Shown here: piece by piece, positions 42,844-51,914 of the stretch
Layout: each line of letters opens with the position of its first letter
Numbering within the stretch: position 1 is the stretch's first letter
Source of the DNA: Paenibacillus wynnii
Lineage (GTDB): Bacteria; Bacillota; Bacilli; Paenibacillales; Paenibacillaceae
Length of the DNA: 55,087 bases
Assembly (NCBI RefSeq): GCF_030812855.1
Contig: NZ_JAUSTK010000035.1
Location: 1 to 55,087 of the forward strand
Direction of reading: 5' to 3'
Position numbers and translations under genes: made by a program
The notes under the pieces: generated by a model
What the model was told of the DNA's origin: nothing
The model's database searches: none
Seen by the model: only the letters and a program-made list of their open reading frames with translations

Positions 42844-42876
42844 GAGAGAGGCGGGCGGATAAGCCCCCTCTTTTTT
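42844..42876 (+). terminator. Terminator of ctaCDEF
   Basis: GAGAGG-GGGC pairs with GCCC-CCTC(T) around GGATAA, followed by six T. Confidence 0.75.
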
Positions 42877-42891
42877 AGAGTATAAAAAGGG

Positions 42892-43200
42892 CTGATGTTT
42901 CACCGGGTTTGGGACATCTACGCCCTACAGGTAGCTGAATCCGGGTTGCGGACCAATCCTTCGGTGTATTAGAGGGGAAAATGCCCGCTAATACCGACCA
43001 AAACGCCATGAAATTGAGATTAGAAGGAAAATATACCCATAATCTTACCCATACTGCCCCAAGGAGGTATATCCTCTAAATTAGCGGGCGAAATCCCCTC
43101 TAATTGCCCAAACGGGGTGTCAGGTGCAGAAATAGAGGGAGAAAACCCCTCTATAGGGCTTAACAGACTTCTATCCTTCTCGTACGGATACCTAAAAGCG
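42892..43200 (+). repeat. Dispersed repeat with family B palindromes
   Basis: A left end beginning GATGTTTCACCGGGTTTGGG matches 44846-44908. Four units follow at 42968-42992, 43019-43043, 43080-43104 and 43131-43154, of the type TTAGaGGGgAAAATcCCCtCTAA. Units 1 and 3 are nearly perfect reverse complements. The right end (AGAAATAGAGGGAGAAAAC, then CTTCTATCCTTCTCGT) matches 45210-45270. No gene; it fills the gap between ctaF and ctaG. Confidence 0.85.
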
Positions 43201-43290
43201 ATAAGGAGTATCGCTGCTTCGGAAACATAAGTTAACTCCATTGGTTCACCGTTATAAAGGTGTTGGTGCCCTGCGTTAGGAGGTGTGTTC

Positions 43291-44211
43291 ATGCTGGGAT
43301 TAGAATATTTTAGCTTTGCTGATTTGTGGAGTCCGCTCTTTCTGGCGGTAATGCTGCTGCTTACGGCGGGATATTTCGTGCTCATTGGACCGCTATCCGA
43401 CCGTTTTCCCGGTTCTGTTCCGGTGCTTTTTCGCCATAGAGCTTTGTTTGTTTCCGGGATGTTTTTCCTATATCTCGCTCAAGGCGGGCCGATCAGTCTG
43501 CTTGGACATCTAATGTTCTCATTCCATATGGTTAGTATGGCCTTATCCTACCTGGTAGCAGTACCCCTGATCATGATGGGGATTCCCGAGTGGGTGTGGC
43601 GGTCGGCGCTAAAGGTTAATCCTTTTCGGCGCTTGTCCTTTTTAGCTCAACCTGTGGTTGCGGCTTTGCTGTTTAACGGATTGTTCTCCCTGTATCATAT
43701 ACCGGTGATCCATGACTATGTGATGCTGCATTTCAGCATTCACCGCATTTATTATGCCGTATTATTTCTTACCTCCTCACTGATGTGGTGGACATTGATC
43801 AATCCGCTGCCGGAACGCCGGATGGCTTCGGGATTAGGTAAGATCGGCTTTATTTTCTTGAACATGGTACTGCTGACTCCTGCGTGCGGGTTGATTATAT
43901 TTGCGACCCAGCCGTTGTATGCAACATACAGTGATCCGGATACCTGGGCGCTCGCGATGGGGTATTGTGTGCCGGGTGATCCTGCCGCACTTCTGCAGGC
44001 CTTTGGGGGTCCTACGTTCTTCGGATGGATGTCTCCTAAGGTGGATCAGCAGGTAGGGGGCATAGCGATGAAGTTCATTCAGGAGTTTATTTTTGCCTCC
44101 ATGCTTGCTTATGTGTTCTATCATTGGTATAAAAAAGAGAACGGGCAAGATGACAGCGAAGAATTGCCTCCATCCTCAGGGTTGGAAAGTGGCAGCTTGA
44201 CCCGTGCGTAG
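43291..44211 (+). CDS. ctaG: Cytochrome c oxidase assembly factor CtaG
   Basis: 306 residues, seven membrane helices. LFVSGMFFLYLAQGGPISLL, HIPVIHDYVMLHFSIHRIYY and TPACGLIIFATQPLY are conserved in the caa3_CtaG family, with the metal-binding-type His residues. TTAGGAGG at 43276-43283 selects ATG 43291 rather than GTG 43285. It is needed for copper-centre assembly of the caa3 enzyme encoded just upstream; the repeat in between may have a promoter or leave them as one unit. Confidence 0.92.
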   Translation: MLGLEYFSFADLWSPLFLAVMLLLTAGYFVLIGPLSDRFPGSVPVLFRHRALFVSGMFFLYLAQGGPISLLGHLMFSFHMVSMALSYLVAVPLIMMGIPEWVWRSALKVNPFRRLSFLAQPVVAALLFNGLFSLYHIPVIHDYVMLHFSIHRIYYAVLFLTSSLMWWTLINPLPERRMASGLGKIGFIFLNMVLLTPACGLIIFATQPLYATYSDPDTWALAMGYCVPGDPAALLQAFGGPTFFGWMSPKVDQQVGGIAMKFIQEFIFASMLAYVFYHWYKKENGQDDSEELPPSSGLESGSLTRA

Positions 44212-44235
44212 CTGGCACTATCAAGGGGGATAATC

Positions 44236-44700
44236 ATGGATATTTTCACACTGTTTCCAACGATCAGTACAGCATTCATCGTGATTAGCGCGGTATTGGT
44301 TGCGATTGGCTGGAGACTCATTATTAAGGGGAAACGCGAGGCGCACAAGAAGGCGATGATAGCTGCTGCTGTGGCTGCTCTATTATTCTTCATCGTGTAT
44401 ACCTCCAGAACGTTATTCGTGGGGAACACCTCATGGGGCGGTCCCGAAGAATTAACTATGATCTATCATGTCTTTCTGATCTTCCACATTGTATTGGCAA
44501 CGGTCGCCGCAGTATTCGGACTAACCACACTTACCCTTGGCTTCAAGGCGAAATATGCCAAACATCGTAAGTGGGGTAGAATCACATCTATGATCTGGTT
44601 CGCAACGGCCATTACAGGTGTTATGGTGTATGTGCTGCTCTACATGTTGTATCCGGGCGGACATACGAAGCCGGTGTGGGAAGTTATTTTAGGTGCTTAA
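44236..44700 (+). CDS. DUF420 membrane protein, oxidase assembly type
   Basis: 154 residues with four membrane helices: TISTAFIVISAVLVAIGWRL, KAMIAAAVAALLFFIVYTSR, MIYHVFLIFHIVLATVAAVF and WFATAITGVMVYVLLYMLY, and basic GKREAHKKAM between the first two. DUF420 proteins (YozB; CtaM in Staphylococcus) are linked to heme-copper oxidase assembly, and the place right after ctaG (24 bp) fits this. Confidence 0.85.
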   Translation: MDIFTLFPTISTAFIVISAVLVAIGWRLIIKGKREAHKKAMIAAAVAALLFFIVYTSRTLFVGNTSWGGPEELTMIYHVFLIFHIVLATVAAVFGLTTLTLGFKAKYAKHRKWGRITSMIWFATAITGVMVYVLLYMLYPGGHTKPVWEVILGA

Positions 44701-44723
44701 CAAAATGGCGTAGCATTACAGTG

Positions 44724-44757
44724 AAACCCGTCAGCCTTAAAGGCTGACGGGTTTTTA
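44724..44757 (+). terminator. Terminator after the DUF420 gene
   Basis: AAACCCGTCAGCCT (44724-44737) is exactly complementary to 44741-44754, followed by T. Confidence 0.95.
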
Positions 44758-44845
44758 TGTGCCGAAAAAGGGGCTCTTTCTCGAAATCAGTGGTTGATTT
44801 TCCGTTTACGTCACTGTGCGTGGAACGATTTCGATCTAACCTCTC

Positions 44846-45275
44846 CTGATGTTTCACCGGGTTTGGGGTAACTACGTCTTACAGGTAGCCGAATCCGGGT
44901 TGCGGACGGTAGCGTCAAGAAGTTTGTGTATGAGAGTAGAAGTATCTCCTCGGGGTATCCGCGACAACTACGGAAAATCGTCTACCTATAGGGGGATCAA
45001 TTTATATAGTTGCACAACGTACACTTATATTTCTCCCTTAGCACACTTTAGGGTGTTTAATTGCACTTTATACACTTATTTTTTGGTATTCCGGGGTTTA
45101 ACCGGCATATTCGTGTTTTTAGTTGCACAAAGTACATCTATCCATACATCCGAGCGCCAAAAGCTAGAAATAAGTGTATAAAATACATCTATTTTACTGA
45201 CGCTTCCGGGTGCAGAAATAGAGGGAGAAAACCCTATACAGGACATAACGGATTTCTGTCTTTCTCGTCACCTGT
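44846..45275 (+). repeat. Composite repeat: family A cluster inside a family B element
   Basis: Ends 44846-44908 and 45207-45275 match the left and right ends of the element at 42892-43200. The middle (44906-45196) is instead a family A cluster, nearly identical to the inverse of 4690-5001, with AGCGTCA and TGACGCT near its two ends. No gene is encoded. Confidence 0.8.
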
Positions 45276-45344
45276 CAAGAACTGATTTTAGTGTTGAGCC
45301 GAAAAAGGTGGCCTAAACTCTTTTGTGAAAAAGTTAAAAAGTGC

Positions 45345-45395
45345 TTGACGATGGAAAATTAAGGACATATACTGTGTATATAGATATATACAGTA
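45345..45395 (+). promoter_or_regulatory. Promoter with palindromic operator, ABC/GntR operon
   Basis: TTGACG (45345-45350), 17-bp spacer, TATACT (45368-45373). TACTGTGTATATA and its near-complement GATATATACAGTA (45370-45395) form a 26-bp palindrome over the -10 and start site, where the operon's own GntR protein could block RNA polymerase. Confidence 0.6.
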
Positions 45396-45460
45396 AGCAC
45401 AGGTAAACACATCCTGAAGATTACGAGTGAATTCTAAACAATAAAGTGAGGTTAGTGTTC

Positions 45461-46189
45461 ATGAGGACATTAAGAGATTCCTGGTTTATGTTGCGTGGTG
45501 AGTTGCGCGGGGACAAATTATCAATACTGTTCACCTTATTGTTCTCGGTTTTTATGATCGGTTACTTGGTGTTTTTCACAGGAATGCTGATTAATAGCTC
45601 CATAGGTGATAAGCAACAGACAGCGATTGTAGACTTCATGCTGATTACGATGGTTCCCATCCTTGGTTTTACCTACACTCGGCGTACGTTCACGTATTTG
45701 AGCGAAGATTCATATACCAAAATGTTAGCCTACTTGCACAGTCTGCCTATACCGGCTGCAGTTATTCTATGCAAGAGAAAAATTCAGGCAATTCTAACCT
45801 TAGGCCTGAACGGTATTTTGTTCTTCGGATTGATGTATGGAATCGGCAGGGAGATCAGGCTGGAGATGTCACCGGTTCCGTATACCGTGTTTGCCCTAAC
45901 CTGGATTGGTTATGGTCTTGCTGTGACAGGTCTTTATATCTTCATCGAGTTTCTGTTCAGCGGCAAGATGTACTGCTTGTTTACCTTTATCATCATGATA
46001 ATATGTGCCGGGGTTTCTGCACTGGTGAAGTTAACGGGAGGAAATTTGCTTTTCTACAGCATCTCCTGTTCTAAAGAGTATGAATTCTTATCCCCATTAA
46101 TGTGGGGAAGCCTGCTTACCGGAGTTGTCTTTATGCAGTTATTCTCTAAATGGACGATACACCGATTGAAGAAGCGGGATCTTGTATGA
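45461..46189 (+). CDS. ABC transporter permease-like membrane protein
   Basis: 242 residues with six membrane helices, in the YtrC/ABC-2 style: LFTLLFSVFMIGYLVFFTG, AVILCKRKIQAILTLGLNGI, YTVFALTWIGYGLAVTGLYI and FTFIIMIICAGVSALVKL. The loop RTFTYLSEDSYTKMLAYLHS with SLPIP is typical of ABC-2 type permeases that work with YtrB-like ATPases. ATG 45461 is the better start after GTGAGG; an upstream GTG at 45446 is less likely. First gene of the operon. Confidence 0.7.
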   Translation: MRTLRDSWFMLRGELRGDKLSILFTLLFSVFMIGYLVFFTGMLINSSIGDKQQTAIVDFMLITMVPILGFTYTRRTFTYLSEDSYTKMLAYLHSLPIPAAVILCKRKIQAILTLGLNGILFFGLMYGIGREIRLEMSPVPYTVFALTWIGYGLAVTGLYIFIEFLFSGKMYCLFTFIIMIICAGVSALVKLTGGNLLFYSISCSKEYEFLSPLMWGSLLTGVVFMQLFSKWTIHRLKKRDLV

Positions 46190-46247
46190 TTAATAAAAGA
46201 GGTAAGGAAGCATTCCGATATAACGGAGTGGAAGGCGGTGTGTAACG

Positions 46248-46643
46248 ATGTGGATACCTATACAAATCAATGAAAATAGTGCCGAACCCCTGTATCACCA
46301 GATAGAAACCCAATTGCGTGCGCTGATTATAAGTGGAGTGATTACGGAAGGAACGCTGCTTCCTTCTATACGTGAATTTGCCGGGGACCTGAATTGCAGT
46401 GTCATTACTGTCCGCCGGGTATATCAGGATTTGGAGGGGGAAGGCATGCTGCGTACGAGACAAGGAACAGGTACTTTTGTTTCTCATGTAGGAGATGGTG
46501 CGCGTGAGGGATACAAGCGGGATGCAGTTACAAAGGCACTGGAGAGTGCGGTGAATATTGCCCAATCGGTTCATAGCAGCGAAGAAGAGCTAAGGGAGAT
46601 TTTTCAGGAGATTGTAGAACGGAAATATAAAGAACAACAGTGA
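46248..46643 (+). CDS. GntR-family regulator, YtrA type
   Basis: 131 residues. The winged helix begins PLYHQIETQLRALIISGVI, followed by LPSIREFAGDLNCSVITVRRVY and GMLRTRQGTGTFVS. There is only a short helical C-terminus (EELREIFQEIVERKY) as in the YtrA subgroup, whose members control ABC operons and respond to cell-wall antibiotics. It probably binds the palindrome at 45370-45395. Confidence 0.88.
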   Translation: MWIPIQINENSAEPLYHQIETQLRALIISGVITEGTLLPSIREFAGDLNCSVITVRRVYQDLEGEGMLRTRQGTGTFVSHVGDGAREGYKRDAVTKALESAVNIAQSVHSSEEELREIFQEIVERKYKEQQ

Positions 46644-46659
46644 AAGGGGGTATGACTGG

Positions 46660-47589
46660 ATGGTACAGATGGCAATTGAACTGCGGAATGTACGCAAACA
46701 GCGGCGCACCAAAACAATAGGCCCGCTTAATCTAAAGCTGCCGGAAGGACATATCACCGCTCTGGTGGGGCAGAACGGTTCGGGTAAGAGTACTTTGCTA
46801 CAAATGCTGCTACAGCTGAATCACCCGGAACAAGGGCAGATCTACTGGTTCGAAAGTATGTATGCAGATAGACTCCCCGTCGAACTTCGGCAGAGAATAA
46901 CCTATGTGCCGGAGACATCGCTCTCAGAGGAGAAACACTGGAGTGCAGAAGATGCTGCAAGATTCCGAAGTTATTGGTATCCGCAGTGGGATAACTCTTA
47001 TTTCCAAGAGCTTATTGACACCTTTGAGGTCCCCCTAAATATAAAGCTTGGCAAAATGTCAAAAGGGGAGCGGCGCAAGTTCGAAATTGCGGCTGCCTTG
47101 GCTGCACGCCCCCGTCTGCTGCTGCTGGATGAGCCTTCGTCGGGTTTGGACCCTTTTGCCTGGAAGAAGATGATTGAGGTCTTGCGCCGGTATATGAATG
47201 AGAATAATGCCACAATCGTGATTTCAACTCATATAGTAGAAGAAGTTCGCCGATTGGCTGATTATATCGTGTTTATGCATCAGGGACAGGTGCTTGGAAT
47301 GGCTGAGAAAGACAGCTTATATGGGCTCTGGAACGAAGTATGGGTAAACGTCAGCGATCAAGAAGAGCTTAAGGAGCTTTCTGCAGAGCTTCCCGGAACG
47401 CTTCACTGGACGATGGACACACCGGGAGTGGCTTCATTCGTTACAGAACATTTTTATAAAATAGAGAAACGCATCCAGAATTTAGGCGTACATGTTATTA
47501 AAAGCCGTAGTCTGGAGCTCGATGAAATACTCAGCTTATGGACTCAAGGGCATTATCCTGAATTAGTTGATCTAGAGAGAGGGGATTGA
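46660..47589 (+). CDS. ABC transporter ATP-binding protein (YtrB-like)
   Basis: 309 residues. Walker A GQNGSGKSTL, a degenerate signature LGKMSKGERRKFEIAAALAA, Walker B LLLLDEPSSGLDP and H-loop ISTHIVEEV. The C-terminal third has an extra domain (VNVSDQEELKELSAEL). ATG 46660 or 46669 may start. It pairs with the permease-like protein at 45461, following the regulator by 16 bp. Confidence 0.88.
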   Translation: MVQMAIELRNVRKQRRTKTIGPLNLKLPEGHITALVGQNGSGKSTLLQMLLQLNHPEQGQIYWFESMYADRLPVELRQRITYVPETSLSEEKHWSAEDAARFRSYWYPQWDNSYFQELIDTFEVPLNIKLGKMSKGERRKFEIAAALAARPRLLLLDEPSSGLDPFAWKKMIEVLRRYMNENNATIVISTHIVEEVRRLADYIVFMHQGQVLGMAEKDSLYGLWNEVWVNVSDQEELKELSAELPGTLHWTMDTPGVASFVTEHFYKIEKRIQNLGVHVIKSRSLELDEILSLWTQGHYPELVDLERGD

Positions 47590-47592
47590 AGA

Positions 47593-48498
47593 ATGGAAGC
47601 TTTGAAGCTGGATGGTGTAGTGAAGCAATTCGGAGAGAAAACAGCTGTAAACAGAATTAGCCTGAGTGTGGAGCCCGGTGAAATTTACGGCTTGCTCGGG
47701 GCTAACGGAGCGGGTAAAACAACTACTATGCGTATGGTGTTGGGTCTAATTTATCCGGATGATGGGAAGATCCTGTATAGCGGTAAGGCATTCAACAGCG
47801 AACTGCAGCAGATCATGGGTTATCTTCCGGAAGAACGGGGACTGTACCCGAAGGTGAAGGTTAGCGATCAGATCATCTATTTGGCCCGTCTGCGGGGGAT
47901 GTCATCTAGTGATGCGGATAAGAGCCTGCGTTACTGGCTGGATCGTTTCGATGTGCCGGATTATTACAATAAGAAGGTCGAAGAGCTGTCCAAGGGCAAT
48001 CAGCAAAAAATGGGCTTTATTGCAGCGGTTGTACATAAGCCGCGTCTCTTAATCCTTGACGAAGCGTTCAGCGGTCTGGACCCGGTTAATGTGGAGCTGC
48101 TAAAAGATACGGTTAGAGAATTGCGCGATCAAGGTACGAGCATCCTGTTCTCGACGCATCGGATGGAGCATGTTGAAGAGCTATGCCGCCATATTACCAT
48201 TATGGATCGTTCTAATACAGTCGTTCAAGGAGATATCCGTGAAATCAAGAAGGGTTATCCGCGAGAGGAAGTGTTGCTTCGTACATCTTCAGAGGTATCC
48301 GGCTTGGAGACCTTGCCAGGCGTTACGGGTGTTCAGCGGCAGGAACGCGGTTATCTGCTGACGATAAGTGAGATAGCCGCTGCACAGCGTATCTTACAGC
48401 AAGCGGTAGGGCAAAGCGAAGTGGAGCATTTTGAAATCAAGGAACCAACATTAAACCAAATCTTTATCAAAGTGGTAGGTGGTGAATCTAATGAATAA
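47593..48498 (+). CDS. ABC transporter ATP-binding protein (NatA-like, DUF4162)
   Basis: 301 residues. Walker A GANGAGKTTTMRMVLG, signature ELSKGNQQKMGFIAAVVHKP, Walker B LLILDEAFSGLDPVN and H-loop FSTHRMEHVEEL, then a C-terminal DUF4162-type domain ending EPTLNQIFIKVV. This is the NatA type that exports sodium or, more often, drugs or peptides. It starts 3 bp after the previous ATPase gene. Confidence 0.9.
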   Translation: MEALKLDGVVKQFGEKTAVNRISLSVEPGEIYGLLGANGAGKTTTMRMVLGLIYPDDGKILYSGKAFNSELQQIMGYLPEERGLYPKVKVSDQIIYLARLRGMSSSDADKSLRYWLDRFDVPDYYNKKVEELSKGNQQKMGFIAAVVHKPRLLILDEAFSGLDPVNVELLKDTVRELRDQGTSILFSTHRMEHVEELCRHITIMDRSNTVVQGDIREIKKGYPREEVLLRTSSEVSGLETLPGVTGVQRQERGYLLTISEIAAAQRILQQAVGQSEVEHFEIKEPTLNQIFIKVVGGESNE

Positions 48499-49780
48499 GA
48501 TGGGAACAATAATCGGATTTACCTTTAAAAATAAAGTAAAAACGAAGTCCTTTATGATCACTACGCTGGTATTAGTACTGCTGTTAAGTATTGGTATGAA
48601 TATTCCATACCTGATTAAAGTATTTCAAGGCGACGATGAAGCGAGTGCAGGAATTCACGTTGCTGTTGTGGCGGCGGAAGGCAGCCGGGCTTCAGAGTTG
48701 TTAAAGAATTATGCTTCAGGAGTTACTACTGAGGGCGGAGCTACAGTGGATCAGTATACATCTGCTGAAGATTCTGCACTGAAGACATCCCTAGATGAAG
48801 GAACGTTGGATGGCTACATCCAATTAGGGGCAGAAAGCGAGACTGGGCTTCCGCCAGTAACCTTCTATAGTCCAGACGGAGATATGGATGCTGAGGTTCA
48901 AACCTTCCTCCAATTGGGTCTTCAGCAGGCAAACGCACAGCTCATTGCTGGTGACAAGTTAACCCCGGAACAGATTGGGGCCATGAACGCACCCGTTCAA
49001 TTGGATACGAAGCAGATCAGTACGGATGGAACTGCCGTGACAGACGAGGAGAAGGATGAGGCTCCGATCATTAATTATGTGATTGTATATGCCCTCCTAA
49101 TGATGTTCTTCATGTCCATTATGATGACAGGAAATATGATCGCGGCTGAAGTTACCTCCGAAAAAAGCTCGCGCATTATGGAAATTCTTATTACGAGCGC
49201 ATCGCCTCTGGCCCAAATGTTCGGCAAGGTAATCGGTATCTTCTTAATCGGAATGTTGCAAATTGCTATTATAGCGGCTGCTGTTGCCGCAAATCTTATG
49301 CTTCCGCATAACGCATCGATTCTAACGGATTTTGACCTTGACCTGGGCCAGCTTAACGTCAATCTGCTGATTTACGGATTGGTTCTCTATGTTCTGGGGT
49401 ACTTCCTATATGCCTTAATCTACGCGGCTATCGGTTCCATCGTCAGCCGTACCGAGGATTTGGGTCAGGCGGTTATGCCGATCACTATGCTGGGCCTTGT
49501 GACCTTCTACATCCCGTTATTCAGTATTTCGAATGCCGATACATTGGTTGTTAAGGTAGCAAGCTATATTCCATTCACTTCCCCGCTCAGTATGCTGCTG
49601 CGCATCGGGGTTGGCGATGTAGCTTTTTGGGAGATCCTAGTATCACTTCTGATCCTACTGGTTTCTATCTTTGTCTTCGGCTGGCTCGCCGCCAAGATCT
49701 ACCGCACAGGCGTGTTGATGTACGGCAAGCGCCCTACCATCAAGGAAATCAGAAAAGCGATGAAGGCTTATAAGATTTAA
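48491..49780 (+). CDS. ABC-2 type permease (NatB-like)
   Basis: 429 residues. One N-terminal helix, a long extracytoplasmic domain (about 40-190), and then six helices starting at IINYVIVYALLMMFFMSIMM, with AEVTSEKSSRIMEILITSAS (the conserved ABC-2 EKxxRxxE motif), GKVIGIFLIGMLQIAIIAAA and VSLLILLVSIFVFGWLAAKI. ATG 48491 overlaps the end of the ATPase gene by 8 bp and fits the AGGTGGTG ribosome site; it forms an exporter with that ATPase. Confidence 0.9.
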   Translation: MNKMGTIIGFTFKNKVKTKSFMITTLVLVLLLSIGMNIPYLIKVFQGDDEASAGIHVAVVAAEGSRASELLKNYASGVTTEGGATVDQYTSAEDSALKTSLDEGTLDGYIQLGAESETGLPPVTFYSPDGDMDAEVQTFLQLGLQQANAQLIAGDKLTPEQIGAMNAPVQLDTKQISTDGTAVTDEEKDEAPIINYVIVYALLMMFFMSIMMTGNMIAAEVTSEKSSRIMEILITSASPLAQMFGKVIGIFLIGMLQIAIIAAAVAANLMLPHNASILTDFDLDLGQLNVNLLIYGLVLYVLGYFLYALIYAAIGSIVSRTEDLGQAVMPITMLGLVTFYIPLFSISNADTLVVKVASYIPFTSPLSMLLRIGVGDVAFWEILVSLLILLVSIFVFGWLAAKIYRTGVLMYGKRPTIKEIRKAMKAYKI

Positions 49781-49816
49781 GGGAGTTAACCCAAACCAAT
49801 AGTAGGAGTTGCAATC

Positions 49817-50011
49817 ATGGATAAAAAACAACAACAAAATTTAGGAATGCTATTCGTAGCCTCTTTTTCCTCACTTACAGTGAGCCAAATCATTGAGTCT
49901 AACGGGAGCAATCTGGTAGATTTCACGCAAGGGGTTCTAACGGGTATAGGCATTGTTGGCATGCTGCTAACGATCGTAACCTTTGGTAGATATTATAAGC
50001 GCAGCCGATAA
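49817..50011 (+). CDS. Small membrane protein
   Basis: 64 residues: a Gln/Lys start (MDKKQQQNLG), two hydrophobic stretches (MLFVASFSSLTVSQII and GVLTGIGIVGMLLTIVTFG) and a basic end. TAGGAG before ATG 49817. Not recognised; may close the ABC operon. Confidence 0.55.
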   Translation: MDKKQQQNLGMLFVASFSSLTVSQIIESNGSNLVDFTQGVLTGIGIVGMLLTIVTFGRYYKRSR

Positions 50012-50045
50012 CAGGCTCATCCGCGGTTGAAGCTAAGACCGGGGA

Positions 50046-50120
50046 AAACTATATATGTTAAGTAATAGACCCTTGGCGCATCGGAGTTATTGATGCGGCA
50101 AGGGTTTTGAATATTTTATA
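50046..50120 (+). repeat. Terminator-type direct repeat (copy 1)
   Basis: ACCCTTG (50069-50075) and GCGCATC pair with GATGC and CAAGGGT (50099-50105), followed by TTTGAAT. The whole 75 bases are nearly the same as 54838-54911. Confidence 0.8.
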
Positions 50121-50134
50121 TGGAGGAATGCTCA

Positions 50135-50413
50135 ATGAAATTTATTAAGAGGGTTAGCTTTTGGCTACCTCTGTTTTCTTTAATAATATGTATTTACAAC
50201 TTATCAGGGCACGATGACAAAAACATACTACTATTTTTCTCAAATCCATTATTATTATGGCTTAATCCTTGGTTGACTCGGACCACCTTTGAGAATGAAT
50301 TTATTGAGAAGGCTGTTCCCTACGCTCTACATTTTTTCTCTTGGTTTTTAGCAAGTATTTTAATAGATTGGATTATTTCATTGTTTAAAACAAAGAAGGA
50401 TGGTGAAATATGA
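50135..50413 (+). CDS. Small membrane protein
   Basis: 92 residues with two or three hydrophobic stretches (VSFWLPLFSLIICIYNL, HFFSWFLASILIDWIISLF) and a charged end. TGGAGGAA before ATG 50135. It overlaps the next gene by 4 bp (ATGA), so the two are coupled. Not recognised. Confidence 0.55.
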   Translation: MKFIKRVSFWLPLFSLIICIYNLSGHDDKNILLFFSNPLLLWLNPWLTRTTFENEFIEKAVPYALHFFSWFLASILIDWIISLFKTKKDGEI

Positions 50414-51243
50414 AGAAACTTGGGGCACTAATATTTTTGATCGTGATATTGTTAAATGTATCTTCTTATGTAAGCGCGGAGTCTATAAACGATAAGAAAG
50501 TAGTACTTAGCATAAATGGTTCTTTCTTAATTTATAGCAGTGGTACATTACCATATATCGATTACAACAACCGTATATTGGTACCTGCTCGCATCATTGC
50601 CGACGCTTTGGGCGGTGTGGTTCGATGGGACAACGTAAAGAAATCCTTGGACCTTAGTTCAGACAAACTTCATATTGTGTCAGCATTGAATCAGAAAATG
50701 TCCATAATTAATGGTACCGAAGTTCAGACAGATAGCGCCGTTACTAACAAAAACGGAACAATCATGATTCCTTTGAAATGGGTTGCAAATGGGTTGTCTG
50801 CCTCAGTAAGTTTCCATCAAGCATCGAGAGTGGCGTCTATTGAAAGCGGGGAATTTTTTAAAAAGGGCCGTTTGGAATTAATGAACAATGAAAGCAACAA
50901 GGCCAGTTTTGATCCTGAAATCGTACCCGTCAAAATCTCCTACGAGAAAAGCACTGACTATGCATTTAATACTATGCACGTCACCTTCAAAAACTTCTCC
51001 AATAATACTTATGCAAAGGGAGAAATTCAAGATCATCTCATCGCTCTAGTGAACAACGACAACATTTTTGACCTAGGGAGCAAAGGCGAGGTCATAAACG
51101 ACACATCGACGATTGTTTCTTTGGGCCCCATCAAGCCAAACATGTCATATATTTATGAAATTCATATCAAACCATTGGATCATTTGGATCCTGGTCCGGC
51201 GCAATATGCCTTTTTAAGGTATTTCAAAAGGGTAGCATTTTAA
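50410..51243 (+). CDS. Exported stalk-domain (copper amine oxidase N-terminal) protein
   Basis: 277 residues. A signal peptide (LIFLIVILLNVSSYVSA) precedes a stalk domain: VVLSINGSFL, YIDYNNRILVPARIIADALG, VRWDNVKKSLDL, then IINGTEVQTDSAV and GTIMIPLKWVANGLSASV, i.e. two hits of the repeat (I/V)PxRxxxExLG. The C-terminal beta domain (about 155-277) is unknown. Such domains attach enzymes or binding domains to the Paenibacillus cell surface. Confidence 0.75.
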   Translation: MKKLGALIFLIVILLNVSSYVSAESINDKKVVLSINGSFLIYSSGTLPYIDYNNRILVPARIIADALGGVVRWDNVKKSLDLSSDKLHIVSALNQKMSIINGTEVQTDSAVTNKNGTIMIPLKWVANGLSASVSFHQASRVASIESGEFFKKGRLELMNNESNKASFDPEIVPVKISYEKSTDYAFNTMHVTFKNFSNNTYAKGEIQDHLIALVNNDNIFDLGSKGEVINDTSTIVSLGPIKPNMSYIYEIHIKPLDHLDPGPAQYAFLRYFKRVAF

Positions 51244-51268
51244 TAATTCCCATGTCTGCGGCGTTTCC

Positions 51269-51312
51269 AACTGGCATTCAATCAGCCACACGATTGAATG
51301 TCAGTTTTTTTA
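51269..51312. terminator. Bidirectional terminator
   Basis: AACTGGCATTCAATC (51269-51283) pairs with GATTGAATGTCAGTT (51292-51306) between convergent genes, then T. Confidence 0.85.
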
Positions 51313-51382
51313 TTTCAGAAATATTCCGTTAGGAACATTCTGATATGAGAACCACCAACTGCTATTACCGTTGATGAATGAT

Positions 51383-51883
51383 TTATTCACGGTTTATTGG
51401 GTGATCCAATTCTACATGGCCCATTAGACTTTCAGATGATTCTCCGTCTACAAGCAGATCGATGCTGTGAACTTCCTCGAACTGAAAAAATGTTTCTCTA
51501 AGCACATCTAGGGCTAGAAGCTCTCCTCCTGCACCCAATCTTGCTTCATCCGGAATATGCACATCTAATGTCAACTTTCCTTGATCGAATTTTGTGGACA
51601 GTAAATCAATCTTGTTCCATAAGGAGACTAACTCGGTTTGATCCTTACTCTGAAGAGCTGCAAACGTCTTACTGTATTTGTCGGAGTTATCTTCAAAAGT
51701 AATTTCCTTCGTACTCTTCTCTAGTTGGGTTAGTTGGGCATCAACGTAATAAACCTGAATTTCTACAGTACTTGCAGAATTAGAACCTTGCACCGGGCCT
51801 GAAGAAGTGTCCTTGTTTCCACAACCTACGGTTAATAAACTAATTGCACATACTAAGATAGCAAGATGAATTCCTTTTTTCAT
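51383..51883 (-). CDS. GerMN-domain lipoprotein
   Basis: 166 residues. Signal with lipobox LLTVGCG, a short Ser/Asn linker, and a GerMN-type domain: VEIQVYYVDAQLTQL, TFAALQSKD, GKLTLDVHIPDEARLGAGGE and EEVHSIDLLVDGESSESLMGHV. GerMN domains are found in spore germination protein GerM and in cell-wall proteins. It lies 32 bp after the amidase gene, so both likely act at the cell wall. Confidence 0.75.
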   Translation of the reverse strand: MKKGIHLAILVCAISLLTVGCGNKDTSSGPVQGSNSASTVEIQVYYVDAQLTQLEKSTKEITFEDNSDKYSKTFAALQSKDQTELVSLWNKIDLLSTKFDQGKLTLDVHIPDEARLGAGGELLALDVLRETFFQFEEVHSIDLLVDGESSESLMGHVELDHPINRE

Positions 51884-51914
51884 AGAAGCACACCCTCTTG
51901 AGTTTTTTGCTGAC

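Noticed and set aside
42968..43154. CRISPR-like array
   Set aside because: Units differ from each other, are palindromic and alternate in orientation, with no cas genes nearby.
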